DNA from: a virus
Length of the DNA: 20,268 nt
IMG/VR virus record: IMGVR_UViG_3300020478_000090
Coordinates: 1-20,268 of that record
Strand: one strand, 5' to 3'
Position numbers and translations under genes: made by a program. Positions 9,914 to 15,953 of the stretch are shown here, in pieces (position 1 is the stretch's first letter; every line of letters starts with the position of its first letter). The notes beneath the pieces were generated by a model. That model did no database searches. It was given only the letters and a program-made list of their open reading frames with translations, and was not told the origin of the DNA.

Positions 9914-10367
9914 GTTTCTTAGCTCTTCTCCTACGTTTACGTTGTTGTTTTGGTTTAACAGGCTTTGATATCACTGCGTACTCATGTTCCCATTTAAGTT
10001 TTTCAGCTAGACCTTTCCTAGCCCAAGCTTCTAAAGCAGTACAGTCACAGGCTAAAGCGAATTCCTCTAAAGTACTTAGATGGTGGTACCAGACATTCAT
10101 GCCGTGACCTGTTTCAGTGGAGCAAGCTATAATCCGTAAAACCTTATTCTTAGGATAGTGCACTACTTCTGTTAGAATTGCTCCAGCAATATCAGTATCA
10201 ACTCCTATCCACAGTTGTTGGCGTCCATTAAGTATTAACCTAAGTGCATCCGTAGATGTCATACTACCTAAATAGTCATAAGCTAGAGCCTTCTCTATTA
10301 GAGGTCTAGCTTGTGGCCATACATCTTGAACGTCTTCTGTCTTAACTAGTATTAATTGGGTGGTCAT
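9906..10367 (-). CDS. GNAT-like protein in the gp13 position
   Basis: A 153-residue protein between tail tubular protein B and the gp14-like gene, where T7 encodes gp13 (138 residues; needed for virion morphogenesis, GNAT-like fold). The layout suits a small GNAT-type fold. There is a central IAGAILTEVVHYPKNKVLRII strand pair, then the segment ETGHGMNVWYHHL at the usual acetyl-CoA loop region, and a late ALEAWARKGLAEKLKWEHEY that resembles the family's closing helix and strand. A canonical acetyl-CoA loop (Q/RxxGxG/A) is not obvious, so it may not be an active enzyme. The C-terminal 15 residues are strongly basic (KQQRKRRRRAKKHE) and could bind nucleic acid. It starts 4 nt after the tail tube B stop. 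The fold call is moderate; the role is by synteny only. Confidence 0.62.
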   Translation of the reverse strand: MTTQLILVKTEDVQDVWPQARPLIEKALAYDYLGSMTSTDALRLILNGRQQLWIGVDTDIAGAILTEVVHYPKNKVLRIIACSTETGHGMNVWYHHLSTLEEFALACDCTALEAWARKGLAEKLKWEHEYAVISKPVKPKQQRKRRRRAKKHE

Positions 10368-10371
10368 TTAA

Positions 10372-13164
10372 TCAAGTTCGTCTATAGAATCGTGGTGAAT
10401 ACTGTCCTTCCCACATCATAGATGTAAGGGAGACAGGGAATGGAGAATCACTAAAGACTCTCATGTTAAAGTTTTCTGCTCGTTGGTGTATAGGTACAGT
10501 AAATATATTCTCTTCTACTAGTGGCACATCATCTGCTAGGTACTGACCTGCATCTGAAGATGGTTGTACATCATACCAAGTGTCAGTAGTGATAACTATC
10601 TTCTGTGCAGGAACAGCTTTCCAACCATTAGATACACCTGCATCTTCTGCTGCTGTAGGAGCAGTAGTGAAAGTAACAGTACTATGTGTATCTGTAGACG
10701 TTACTGCGTAGGCTGTAGAAGCCTGTCTAGCACCATCTAAAGTAACCTTAATACCATTCTCCTCTTTCAGTAGGAATGGAACCTCATAGCCCTTTCCTGA
10801 TGTACCTGCTTTAGCGTCAGCTACTGTACCTTCCCAAATCTCTCCGCTGTATCCTTTACTCTTAACTTTAAAGCTACATACGCTAGATAGTCCAAGAGCA
10901 AACTTCATACGTGCAACAGTTAGAGATGCAGTATAATCTTTCAAGGTTCCTTCTGGATTCATCTTGAAATATGTCTTTGGCAGCTCTACGTTGTAGTTAT
11001 ACTTATACCCTACAATTACATCAGCAGCAGTTAGCCCTGATATATTTTTCTTTGGTACTTCAAAGTAAGGGCTAGCTGTTGTATGGTCTTGACCTGTAGG
11101 TCTATCTGGTGTGATGGTGAATCCAGATTCTGTTACACCTGCAAAGTTAGTAGTACCATTACCTGCGATAACAAGTACTGGTGTTAAAGTTGCGTTATCT
11201 TTCATACCCGTAGGTAGATAACATTTGGTTAACTCATTGGCAGAATCATAGGTCATGGAACTTACAGCTCCATATAGATCCATGTGTGGATTAACTTGTT
11301 GTCCATCACTAGTAATGATGATCTTCTCTTCTGGAGTCTGTGTTAGACTTGCACTAGATAGTATATACTTACCTTTGTATTCTACTACTGCCCACATAGT
11401 ATCAGAATCTACAGCAGCATGTTGTATGTTTCCCGGGAAATCCCATCTAAACCATGATTGCATTACAGTTTTCTCACCTACAGAATAGGTTTTATGTAGG
11501 TACATGGTATTATCTAGCGGCCCATACAGAGCGATTAGAAAGTTCTGTGGACTTGTCAGTAAATTAGTTACTGTATCCGGTATCCATTCTGAAACAATTC
11601 TACTAATGTCATCTACAATAGGACTCTCTTCAGCACCTCTAGTTCTCATACCGAATACACGGGAGTAACTAGGAGTCTTACTGACAAAGTTAATATGAGT
11701 ACCTACGTCAACAGGATCTATAGTAGAATCCATTTCATAGTTTGAGATTCCTCGTACAACTGCTGATGATGGTGTTAATATTTCTGCATCAGAAAATAGG
11801 ATGAACTGCTGATTCTTACTGAATAGTACCAAACCTTGAGCAGTTGGTACAATAGCATGTAGAACCGCTGGTCTGATAGTTGAACAGTTAATGTCAATTG
11901 GATCTGAAGCTGTTTGAGTTAATGCAGTAGCATAGTAGAAGTCATAGAATTCACCTGACTTACTCATAGCTACATTATCTTCAGACAGTATACCTAACCT
12001 ATTGTTGTGGAAGAATGTCTGTTGTATCTTAACTCCTACGAAACTAGGATCTGGATTAGTATCTTCATCGCCTACTTTTCTATCAACCCAATCAGCCTTT
12101 TCGAATACAAATACATTTGCAGCTGTATTACGTAGTTGATGTGGTAGTGTACTACTATCCATTCCCGGTGCGACAGTTGGATCTATTGTTTCAGTCCAGT
12201 AACCAGCACCTTTATCACCATTTTCAGCTACAAACTTACTCCAATAGGTGTCCTCTGCTGACCCTTCTGATGAGTTGATGATCTTCACTATCCTATTATG
12301 GACACTTTCAGTAGGTAGGTCAGCAACTACACTAACTTGTTTACCGAAGCTTCTGATTGTAGCGTTACCTTGATTATCTATTGCTGCTACTTCTATTGCT
12401 TCAGGCTTACCAGCTGAGTCTACATAAGATAATTCTAATGTAGCTTCTAACTGTTTAGTTGTTAGTGTGCCTGAAAGAGATAGAGCATCAAGATCACTCT
12501 TCAATTCAGAAAGAATTTTCTCAGCAGTGTTTACTAGCTCTCCACCAGGTCCAGCTGGTGGTACTGCTTCTTTCTCAATGGTAGTGTATGAAGCAGTGTG
12601 AGTTGTACTACCTATCTTTACTGTTACTTTATATAGGCAACTATATTTAACCTGATATAGTCTTACAGTAGCTTTGTCTCCCAGTATGTAAGCGTCGTTT
12701 GCAGCATTATTTGTTGGAGCAGCTTGCTTTGCTACAACTTTAGTTTTGTTTGTAATGACAGAGTTGTCTTGTACTGTCAGTATGTCATAATTATCTCGTG
12801 TCGTATCTAGATAGGTGACTCCATCAGGATACGTTACATCACATTCTGTACCACTAGAATTCCATATCCTAATAGGATCAGTTGTAAATCCTGTAGTATC
12901 TTTATCTAATATACAACCTATATATTTCTCTTCATTATCTCGTTTGATGAAGAACCACTTACCATTAGCTAGGTCTGGTGAACTTGTATTGGATGATTCA
13001 TATAGAGTCTTGATGAACTTAAGTCCTGGTCTCTTCCTTAATCCAAATGTAGGATCAGGGTAGGCATTGAGACACTCTCGTACCTGACCAGGAAGTTTCT
13101 TTTGATCCGTTTGTTTTGATACCCCGCCTAAGTAACTGGGTATTAGTTGAGTGACTGCTGCCAT
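10372..13164 (-). CDS. Tail tubular protein B (T7 gp12-like nozzle)
   Basis: A 930-residue protein (T7 gp12 is about 794) forming the distal tail nozzle beneath the tail tube A ring. The N-terminus carries the family signature: QLIPSYLGGVSKQTDQ near residues 6-21, then RECLNAYPDPTFGLRKRPG, where incoming tail subunits contact the adaptor. The middle contains FSKNQQFILFS and SYSRVFGMRTR, typical of the gp12 beta-propeller region. The C-terminus has the common ...MWEGQYSPRFYRRT ending. The ATG at 13164 shares its A with the upstream TAA stop (TAATG), indicating translational coupling with tail tube A. The extra length compared with T7 lies mainly in Thr/Val/Ser-rich insertions at about residues 150-260 and 690-860. 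The assignment is secure. Confidence 0.93.
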   Translation of the reverse strand: MAAVTQLIPSYLGGVSKQTDQKKLPGQVRECLNAYPDPTFGLRKRPGLKFIKTLYESSNTSSPDLANGKWFFIKRDNEEKYIGCILDKDTTGFTTDPIRIWNSSGTECDVTYPDGVTYLDTTRDNYDILTVQDNSVITNKTKVVAKQAAPTNNAANDAYILGDKATVRLYQVKYSCLYKVTVKIGSTTHTASYTTIEKEAVPPAGPGGELVNTAEKILSELKSDLDALSLSGTLTTKQLEATLELSYVDSAGKPEAIEVAAIDNQGNATIRSFGKQVSVVADLPTESVHNRIVKIINSSEGSAEDTYWSKFVAENGDKGAGYWTETIDPTVAPGMDSSTLPHQLRNTAANVFVFEKADWVDRKVGDEDTNPDPSFVGVKIQQTFFHNNRLGILSEDNVAMSKSGEFYDFYYATALTQTASDPIDINCSTIRPAVLHAIVPTAQGLVLFSKNQQFILFSDAEILTPSSAVVRGISNYEMDSTIDPVDVGTHINFVSKTPSYSRVFGMRTRGAEESPIVDDISRIVSEWIPDTVTNLLTSPQNFLIALYGPLDNTMYLHKTYSVGEKTVMQSWFRWDFPGNIQHAAVDSDTMWAVVEYKGKYILSSASLTQTPEEKIIITSDGQQVNPHMDLYGAVSSMTYDSANELTKCYLPTGMKDNATLTPVLVIAGNGTTNFAGVTESGFTITPDRPTGQDHTTASPYFEVPKKNISGLTAADVIVGYKYNYNVELPKTYFKMNPEGTLKDYTASLTVARMKFALGLSSVCSFKVKSKGYSGEIWEGTVADAKAGTSGKGYEVPFLLKEENGIKVTLDGARQASTAYAVTSTDTHSTVTFTTAPTAAEDAGVSNGWKAVPAQKIVITTDTWYDVQPSSDAGQYLADDVPLVEENIFTVPIHQRAENFNMRVFSDSPFPVSLTSMMWEGQYSPRFYRRT

Positions 13165-13793
13165 TATCTGTAAAGTGCGTGATAAGGTTGATAGCTCTTA
13201 TAATAGTTTCGTCCTTGTGGGTGTCCGAAGAAAGTATAGTCTCCTTGATTAGTTTCATACTCTAAAGCCATAGCTCTACAGTAAGCTTCCTTCTGTTGTA
13301 ACATTTGGTATTGACCTTGATCACCTACAATTCTACTAGAGACTAGTGTAGCTGCTCTAGCTGTAATATAGTCTTGGATAGGTCTAGGTAAGTCAACCCA
13401 ATCGAACAGCCAAACAATATCTAATGTTAGTTTTCCATTGGCTTCACTAGTTATCTCATAAGTGTGGTTGTATCTGTCGTACAGTTTACCGTCACGTCTG
13501 ACTACACTCTTGTCAAAGCTAGCTTGATCTTGAGTTAAGTCTACCTGCAGCATATTGTTCGGGATAACATATTCTTTATTTGAATCTGTTGTGAATTTAT
13601 CGTACGCATATTCTGTGTTGAATGTCCAGCCTTCAGCCTGTACTTCTCGTGATACATTCAGCAATGTATCGTAAGCAATCGCAACGTCCGGGTTGGTTTG
13701 GTCGAGAGTGGTGACAGGCGCCTGACCAACTGACGCTAGTATTTCGTTGACTGCTGGTAATTCTTGTGTAGCGTTAGTGGTAGGAATTGGCAT
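13164..13793 (-). CDS. Tail tubular protein A (T7 gp11-like adaptor)
   Basis: A 209-residue protein (T7 gp11 is 196) that forms the ring joining portal and nozzle. The N-terminus PTTNATQELPAVNEILASVG, followed by QAPVTTLDQTNPDVAIAYDTLLNVSREVQAEGW in two parts, is the classical gp11 opening. Further family features are WLFDWVDLPRPIQDYITARAA and a C-terminal DYTFFGHPQG segment. I chose the ATG at 13793, not the longer in-frame start at 13898. The longer form would add 35 residues overlapping the capsid gene and translating through the terminator hairpin. No strong Shine-Dalgarno site precedes the chosen ATG, which sits 11 nt after the T-run of the terminator. It couples to tail tube B through TAATG. 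Confidence 0.92.
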   Translation of the reverse strand: MPIPTTNATQELPAVNEILASVGQAPVTTLDQTNPDVAIAYDTLLNVSREVQAEGWTFNTEYAYDKFTTDSNKEYVIPNNMLQVDLTQDQASFDKSVVRRDGKLYDRYNHTYEITSEANGKLTLDIVWLFDWVDLPRPIQDYITARAATLVSSRIVGDQGQYQMLQQKEAYCRAMALEYETNQGDYTFFGHPQGRNYYKSYQPYHALYR

Positions 13794-13804
13794 AATGTAT
13801 GGAT

Positions 13805-13830
13805 AAAAAAAAGGGAGACCGAAGTCTCCC
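13805..13830 (-). terminator. Rho-independent terminator behind the capsid gene, UUCG loop
   Basis: Read on the minus strand the sequence is GGGAGAC, TTCG, GTCTCCC, then eight T. This is a perfect 7-bp GC-rich stem closed by the very stable C(UUCG)G tetraloop, followed by a T-run. It lies 12 nt after the capsid stop. T7 has its T-phi terminator in the same place, between genes 10 and 11, so partial termination here would give more capsid than tail mRNA. No T-run flanks it on the other strand, so it acts on minus-strand transcripts only. Confidence 0.93.
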
Positions 13831-13842
13831 GTGTATAATAAA

Positions 13843-15006
13843 TTAGAATGCAGCAGCGCCTGTTGCGCCTGCATCTGCACCTGCGATGAGTTCAACACAA
13901 GCAGCAGGGTTCAGATAATCAGCTCCCATAGCCAAACGGCCAAGGATGATATCACCTTGATACATGATTGAAACGTCACCATTAGTAACTTGTACTTGAG
14001 GACCGATAGCTTCGACAACACCTGCAGCTTCACTCTGGAAGATAAGTCCACAGGAGTGCTTGAATTCAGTCTCCTCACCATACTCGTTATTGATACCGGC
14101 TACATCAGCAGCAGCATCTTCTACAGCAGCTTCTACGTGTGAGCCAGTTCTACCTGGATCAGTTGCACCTGGATTGTCAGCAGCAGCAGTACCGTACTTA
14201 ACACCGTACTTACCAAAGAACGGGATGTTCATTGACTTGTAGATCTTAATGCCTGCAATTTCAAGGATTCCTTGAGCACCTTGCAGTGCGGTTCCTTGTA
14301 CATCGCGGTTGACAAGACCATTAGAACCTACAGCTTGAATCAATTCATAATATTGTCTTGGGCTCAAGACGGCCACTCTCCCTTGGCTACTTACTCCTTT
14401 CTCGTCAAGAGCAGCAGCAGCGTCATAGAATCCATTTACCAATGCGGTGTCGCTGTATGCAGCGGAACCATCAGTAGCGCCAGAGGCTGTAAGACGGATC
14501 TGTGTTCCACCTGGTTCAACTTTATTGGTAGCTGATACAGGGTGAGCAGCACGTGCACCACGAGTGATAGCACGGAAGATCAAGCGGTCATATTTCTCTG
14601 CAAGAGCGAAGCCAATCTTCTTGGCGATCTCTCCGCGGAGTTCGTAGTGAGCAAGAGTCTCATCGAGTTCGTATACAAACGCGCTGGAAATGAGGAGATC
14701 ATCCATTTGGATAGTCTTCTCAGCTACTGGCAGTGCGTTCTCTGTTCCCAAAATCGGCTCACCCGGCGCATGATAGGCTGCACTCATGCGACCCGTATAG
14801 ATGAATTGTAAAGATTTGCCGTTCTTAAGGGTACGCTTCGTGACTAGATCACGGGCAATTGTATTAGTCTGGAACCCTTTAAACATCTCACCTGAAAAGA
14901 GCTTGAGATAAGTTCCGTACTTAGTATCATAAGCAGTACTCAGCGCCAACGGAGTTGAGGCGGTACTATTAATCCTACCGATGGCGGTAGTTAAAGCGTT
15001 AGCCAT
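13843..15006 (-). CDS. Major capsid protein (T7 gp10A-like)
   Basis: A 387-residue HK97-fold capsid subunit (T7 gp10A is about 345). The order portal, scaffold, capsid, tail tube A is as in T7. Family features seen are the N-terminal region with YLKLFSGEMFKGFQTNTIA, then TGRMSAAYHAPGEPILG (the E-loop region), VLSPRQYYELIQAVGSNGL in the middle, and the ending ILGRLAMGADYLNPAACVEL. The last 15 residues are Ala/Gly-rich. Base composition of this gene is noticeably richer in G and C than its neighbours, as expected for a highly expressed gene. The ATG at 15006 has no Shine-Dalgarno site; it has an A-rich leader with AACAATACA at -24 to -16. The assignment is secure. Confidence 0.95.
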   Translation of the reverse strand: MANALTTAIGRINSTASTPLALSTAYDTKYGTYLKLFSGEMFKGFQTNTIARDLVTKRTLKNGKSLQFIYTGRMSAAYHAPGEPILGTENALPVAEKTIQMDDLLISSAFVYELDETLAHYELRGEIAKKIGFALAEKYDRLIFRAITRGARAAHPVSATNKVEPGGTQIRLTASGATDGSAAYSDTALVNGFYDAAAALDEKGVSSQGRVAVLSPRQYYELIQAVGSNGLVNRDVQGTALQGAQGILEIAGIKIYKSMNIPFFGKYGVKYGTAAADNPGATDPGRTGSHVEAAVEDAAADVAGINNEYGEETEFKHSCGLIFQSEAAGVVEAIGPQVQVTNGDVSIMYQGDIILGRLAMGADYLNPAACVELIAGADAGATGAAAF

Positions 15007-15162
15007 TGTTAGTTAAAGAAATGTATTGTTTACTTTCTCACGTGAAATTTTTTGATCAGTTTTTTTTGTGGTCTATCCCACCGTCTAGACGGCAAAAGGT
15101 ATCCTCGTAAGGGCTAATGCCAATGAAGGAGAGGTCCGACTCTGAGGTGCCTCTCCTCCTAT
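15007..15162 (-). promoter_or_regulatory. Structured, A-rich 5' leader of the capsid gene
   Basis: 156 nt without a gene. Reading on the minus strand it holds an AGGAGG that is not followed by a usable ATG, a hairpin at 15125-15159, the 12-bp palindrome CCGTCTAGACGG at 15081-15092, runs of eight and six A separated by CTGATC, the palindrome TCACGTGA, and AACAATACA just upstream of the capsid ATG. I see no convincing host -35/-10 pair. Whether a phage RNA-polymerase promoter lies here cannot be decided without comparing other intergenic regions of the same genome. Confidence 0.5.
15125..15159 (-). promoter_or_regulatory. Ten-base-pair RNA hairpin between the 26-residue ORF and the capsid gene
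   Basis: On the minus strand GGAGGAGAGG pairs with CCTCTCCTTC (nine Watson-Crick pairs and one G-U) around a 15-nt loop. No T-run follows, so it is not an intrinsic terminator. It buries the only AGGAGG of the leader. Possible roles are an RNase III processing site or an mRNA stabiliser for the capsid message, as T7 has processing sites between late genes; that is inference. Confidence 0.6.
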
Positions 15163-15243
15163 CTACTTTCGTTTAGTAGACCAAGTCATTTCCATACCAA
15201 ATCCTAGTAAGAATACTAGGAAGAGTATGTACAAAAGTTCCAT
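15163..15243 (-). CDS. 26-residue membrane microprotein
   Basis: A 26-codon ORF whose ATG directly follows the stop of the beta-barrel-like gene (TAGATG, no gap). The protein starts MELLYILFLVFLLGFGME: a single hydrophobic segment of about 15 residues (3-17). A short polar tail ends in TKRK. It is a probable single-pass inner-membrane peptide. I do not recognise a family. The tight junction with the upstream gene and the hydrophobic-then-basic layout support it being real. The AGGAGG 4 nt after its stop belongs to the capsid leader hairpin. A small holin or spanin-like partner of the secreted upstream protein is conceivable but not shown. Confidence 0.6.
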   Translation of the reverse strand: MELLYILFLVFLLGFGMEMTWSTKRK

Positions 15244-15603
15244 CTAGAAGGCCCACTTAAGACCAGCTTTGGTTCCGTAGTTGTTGTTGTCGTCATCAGT
15301 TGTGATGAAACTAATTTCTCCATAAACTGACACAGCTTCGGTTGCCGCAAAGGAACCGCCTACTTTACCAGATAGCTCAGTATTAGCATCCTCTCCATCA
15401 ACAGAGACAATAGCTGGACCACCTTGTAGGTAGTAACTAGCTGCTCCTGCAGACCCTTCGTAACCTACGTGTAGGTCAGTGACTGATCCACCGTAGTCTG
15501 ATCCATTCCATCCACTGTTGATTTCTGTGTTGACATATGGGCCAGCCATTGCAGGTGTCGCAGAGAGGGCAGACAGTGTGGCAAGTGCAATAAATGATTT
15601 CAT
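15244..15603 (-). CDS. Small secreted outer-membrane beta-barrel-like protein
   Basis: A 119-residue protein. Residues 1-20 are a textbook signal peptide: MKS, hydrophobic FIALATLSALSATP, then the AMA cleavage site before GPYV. The mature 99 residues are a series of amphipathic beta strands with alternating polar and apolar residues and Gly turns (LHVGYEG, YYLQGGPAIVSV, VSVYGEISFI). It ends YGTKAGLKWAF, the aromatic C-terminal pattern recognised by the BAM machinery. Only about six strands fit, fewer than the eight of Lom/Ail-type barrels. The ATG at 15603 is preferred over 15672, because the longer form puts 23 Lys/Asn-rich residues before the signal peptide and overlaps the 16-residue ORF. 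There is no Shine-Dalgarno site; AACAATACA stands 15 nt before the ATG. Phage-encoded proteins of this kind can alter the host surface, for example in superinfection exclusion. The role here is unknown. Confidence 0.78.
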   Translation of the reverse strand: MKSFIALATLSALSATPAMAGPYVNTEINSGWNGSDYGGSVTDLHVGYEGSAGAASYYLQGGPAIVSVDGEDANTELSGKVGGSFAATEAVSVYGEISFITTDDDNNNYGTKAGLKWAF

Positions 15604-15634
15604 TTGTTTTAGTTTGTTTGTATTGTTGTTCGCT

Positions 15635-15685
15635 TTACTTTTTCCTCGTGTACTTAACGCCACGATAGACATAAGTGACGGTCAT
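15635..15685 (-). CDS. 16-residue basic microprotein with YRGVKY motif
   Basis: The ORF encodes MTVTYVYRGVKYTRKK and stops. A good Shine-Dalgarno site (AGAGGAAAAACT, then ATG) precedes it, one of the few clear ones in the window. The xTYxYRGVKY core resembles the start of DUF4278 proteins of cyanobacteria and cyanophages, as I recall that family. Here nearly nothing follows the core, so it would be a minimal version. It lies between the 22-residue microprotein and the beta-barrel-like gene, directly downstream of a strong hairpin whose last base abuts the Shine-Dalgarno site. Function is unknown. Confidence 0.6.
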   Translation of the reverse strand: MTVTYVYRGVKYTRKK

Positions 15686-15697
15686 AGTTTTTCCTCT

Positions 15698-15731
15698 ATG
15701 ATGTGATCCCCGTTCCCTGATCACACGTCAT
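15698..15731 (-). promoter_or_regulatory. RNA hairpin abutting the Shine-Dalgarno site of the 16-residue ORF
   Basis: On the minus strand ATGA-CG-TGTGATC, a 10-nt loop AGGGAACGGG, then GATCACA-TCAT. This gives a perfect 7-bp inner stem and a 4-bp outer stem separated by a two-base CG bulge. The next bases are the AGAGG ribosome site. No T-run follows, so it is not a terminator. It could set mRNA stability or processing, or control access to the ribosome site. Confidence 0.7.
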
Positions 15732-15759
15732 GCGTCAGCCTAAGCTGATGAACGGACGC
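15732..15759 (-). promoter_or_regulatory. Second hairpin between the 22- and 16-residue ORFs
   Basis: On the minus strand GCGT ... CAGC TTAG GCTG ACGC: an inner 4- to 5-bp stem with a TTAG loop and an outer GCGT/ACGC stem, with an unpaired CCGTTCAT bulge on one side. It immediately precedes the longer hairpin and starts just behind the stop of the 22-residue ORF. It is weaker than its neighbour, and its biological meaning is uncertain. Confidence 0.45.
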
Positions 15760-15761
15760 CA

Positions 15762-15830
15762 TTATTTTTTAGGGGGACGACCCTTCTTTGTTCCGTAAGT
15801 TCCTTTTCCTTTGGGCATAATTTTCACCAT
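15762..15830 (-). CDS. Lys/Gly-rich microprotein MPKGKG type (18 or 22 residues)
   Basis: From the ATG at 15818 the product is MPKGKGTYGTKKGRPPKK. From an in-frame ATG at 15830 it gains MVKI in front. I recognise this pattern (MPKGKGTYG..GRPPKK) from tiny hypothetical proteins that recur in cyanophage genomes and that gene callers often miss. Nine of the 18 residues are Lys, Arg or Gly in a flexible context. A nucleic-acid or capsid-interior binding role is plausible but unproven. The 15830 start overlaps the end of the upstream 42-residue ORF by 7 nt, which favours coupling. No Shine-Dalgarno site is visible for either start. The stop lies 3 nt before the hairpin pair. Confidence 0.75.
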   Translation of the reverse strand: MVKIMPKGKGTYGTKKGRPPKK

Positions 15831-15952
15831 AACATATCATAGGCAAACCCATCAGTCATAGATACCGTCTGCAAAGTTTGCATGATACCTATTAAAACTG
15901 ATAGGAAGCCAGCTAGCATCAGGCCTATACCCAATGCTCTTAAGTTTTCCAT
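15824..15952 (-). CDS. 42-residue single-pass membrane microprotein
   Basis: The ORF starts MENLRALGIGLMLAGFLSVL and continues IGIMQTLQTVS to a polar end MTDGFAYDMLW. Residues about 7-25 form one transmembrane helix with small residues (GxGLMLAGF). Its ATG comes one base after the stop of the 23-residue ORF (TGACATG), and its end overlaps the next ORF. It is therefore the middle link of a coupled chain that starts with the scaffold gene. I do not recognise a family. It is not a high-light-inducible protein, as the chlorophyll-binding ExxNGRxAMxGF motif is absent. A holin-like or membrane-docking role is speculation. Confidence 0.65.
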   Translation of the reverse strand: MENLRALGIGLMLAGFLSVLIGIMQTLQTVSMTDGFAYDMLW

Positions 15953-15953
15953 G

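Noticed and set aside
13055-13258. 67-residue minus-strand frame across the tail tube A/B junction
   Set aside because: It lies entirely within two confident genes in another frame and has no motif.
13794-13898. Longer start (13898) for tail tubular protein A
   Set aside because: It would translate through the terminator hairpin and overlap the capsid gene. The family's N-terminus begins at the internal ATG at 13793.
15081-15134. Intrinsic terminator in front of the capsid gene
   Set aside because: On the coding strand neither the 15125-15159 hairpin nor the palindrome is followed by a T-run; the runs there are A.
15007-15243. tRNA gene in the spacer before the capsid gene
   Set aside because: No cloverleaf with T-loop (GGTTCGA-like) sequence or CCA-compatible acceptor stem could be made from the hairpins present.
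15604-15672. Longer start (15672) for the beta-barrel-like gene
   Set aside because: It would place a Lys/Asn-rich stretch before a complete signal peptide and overlap the 16-residue ORF, which has its own ribosome site.
15824-15952. High-light-inducible (hli) protein
   Set aside because: It is of similar size and single-helix, but the chlorophyll-binding motif ExxNGRxAMxGF is missing.
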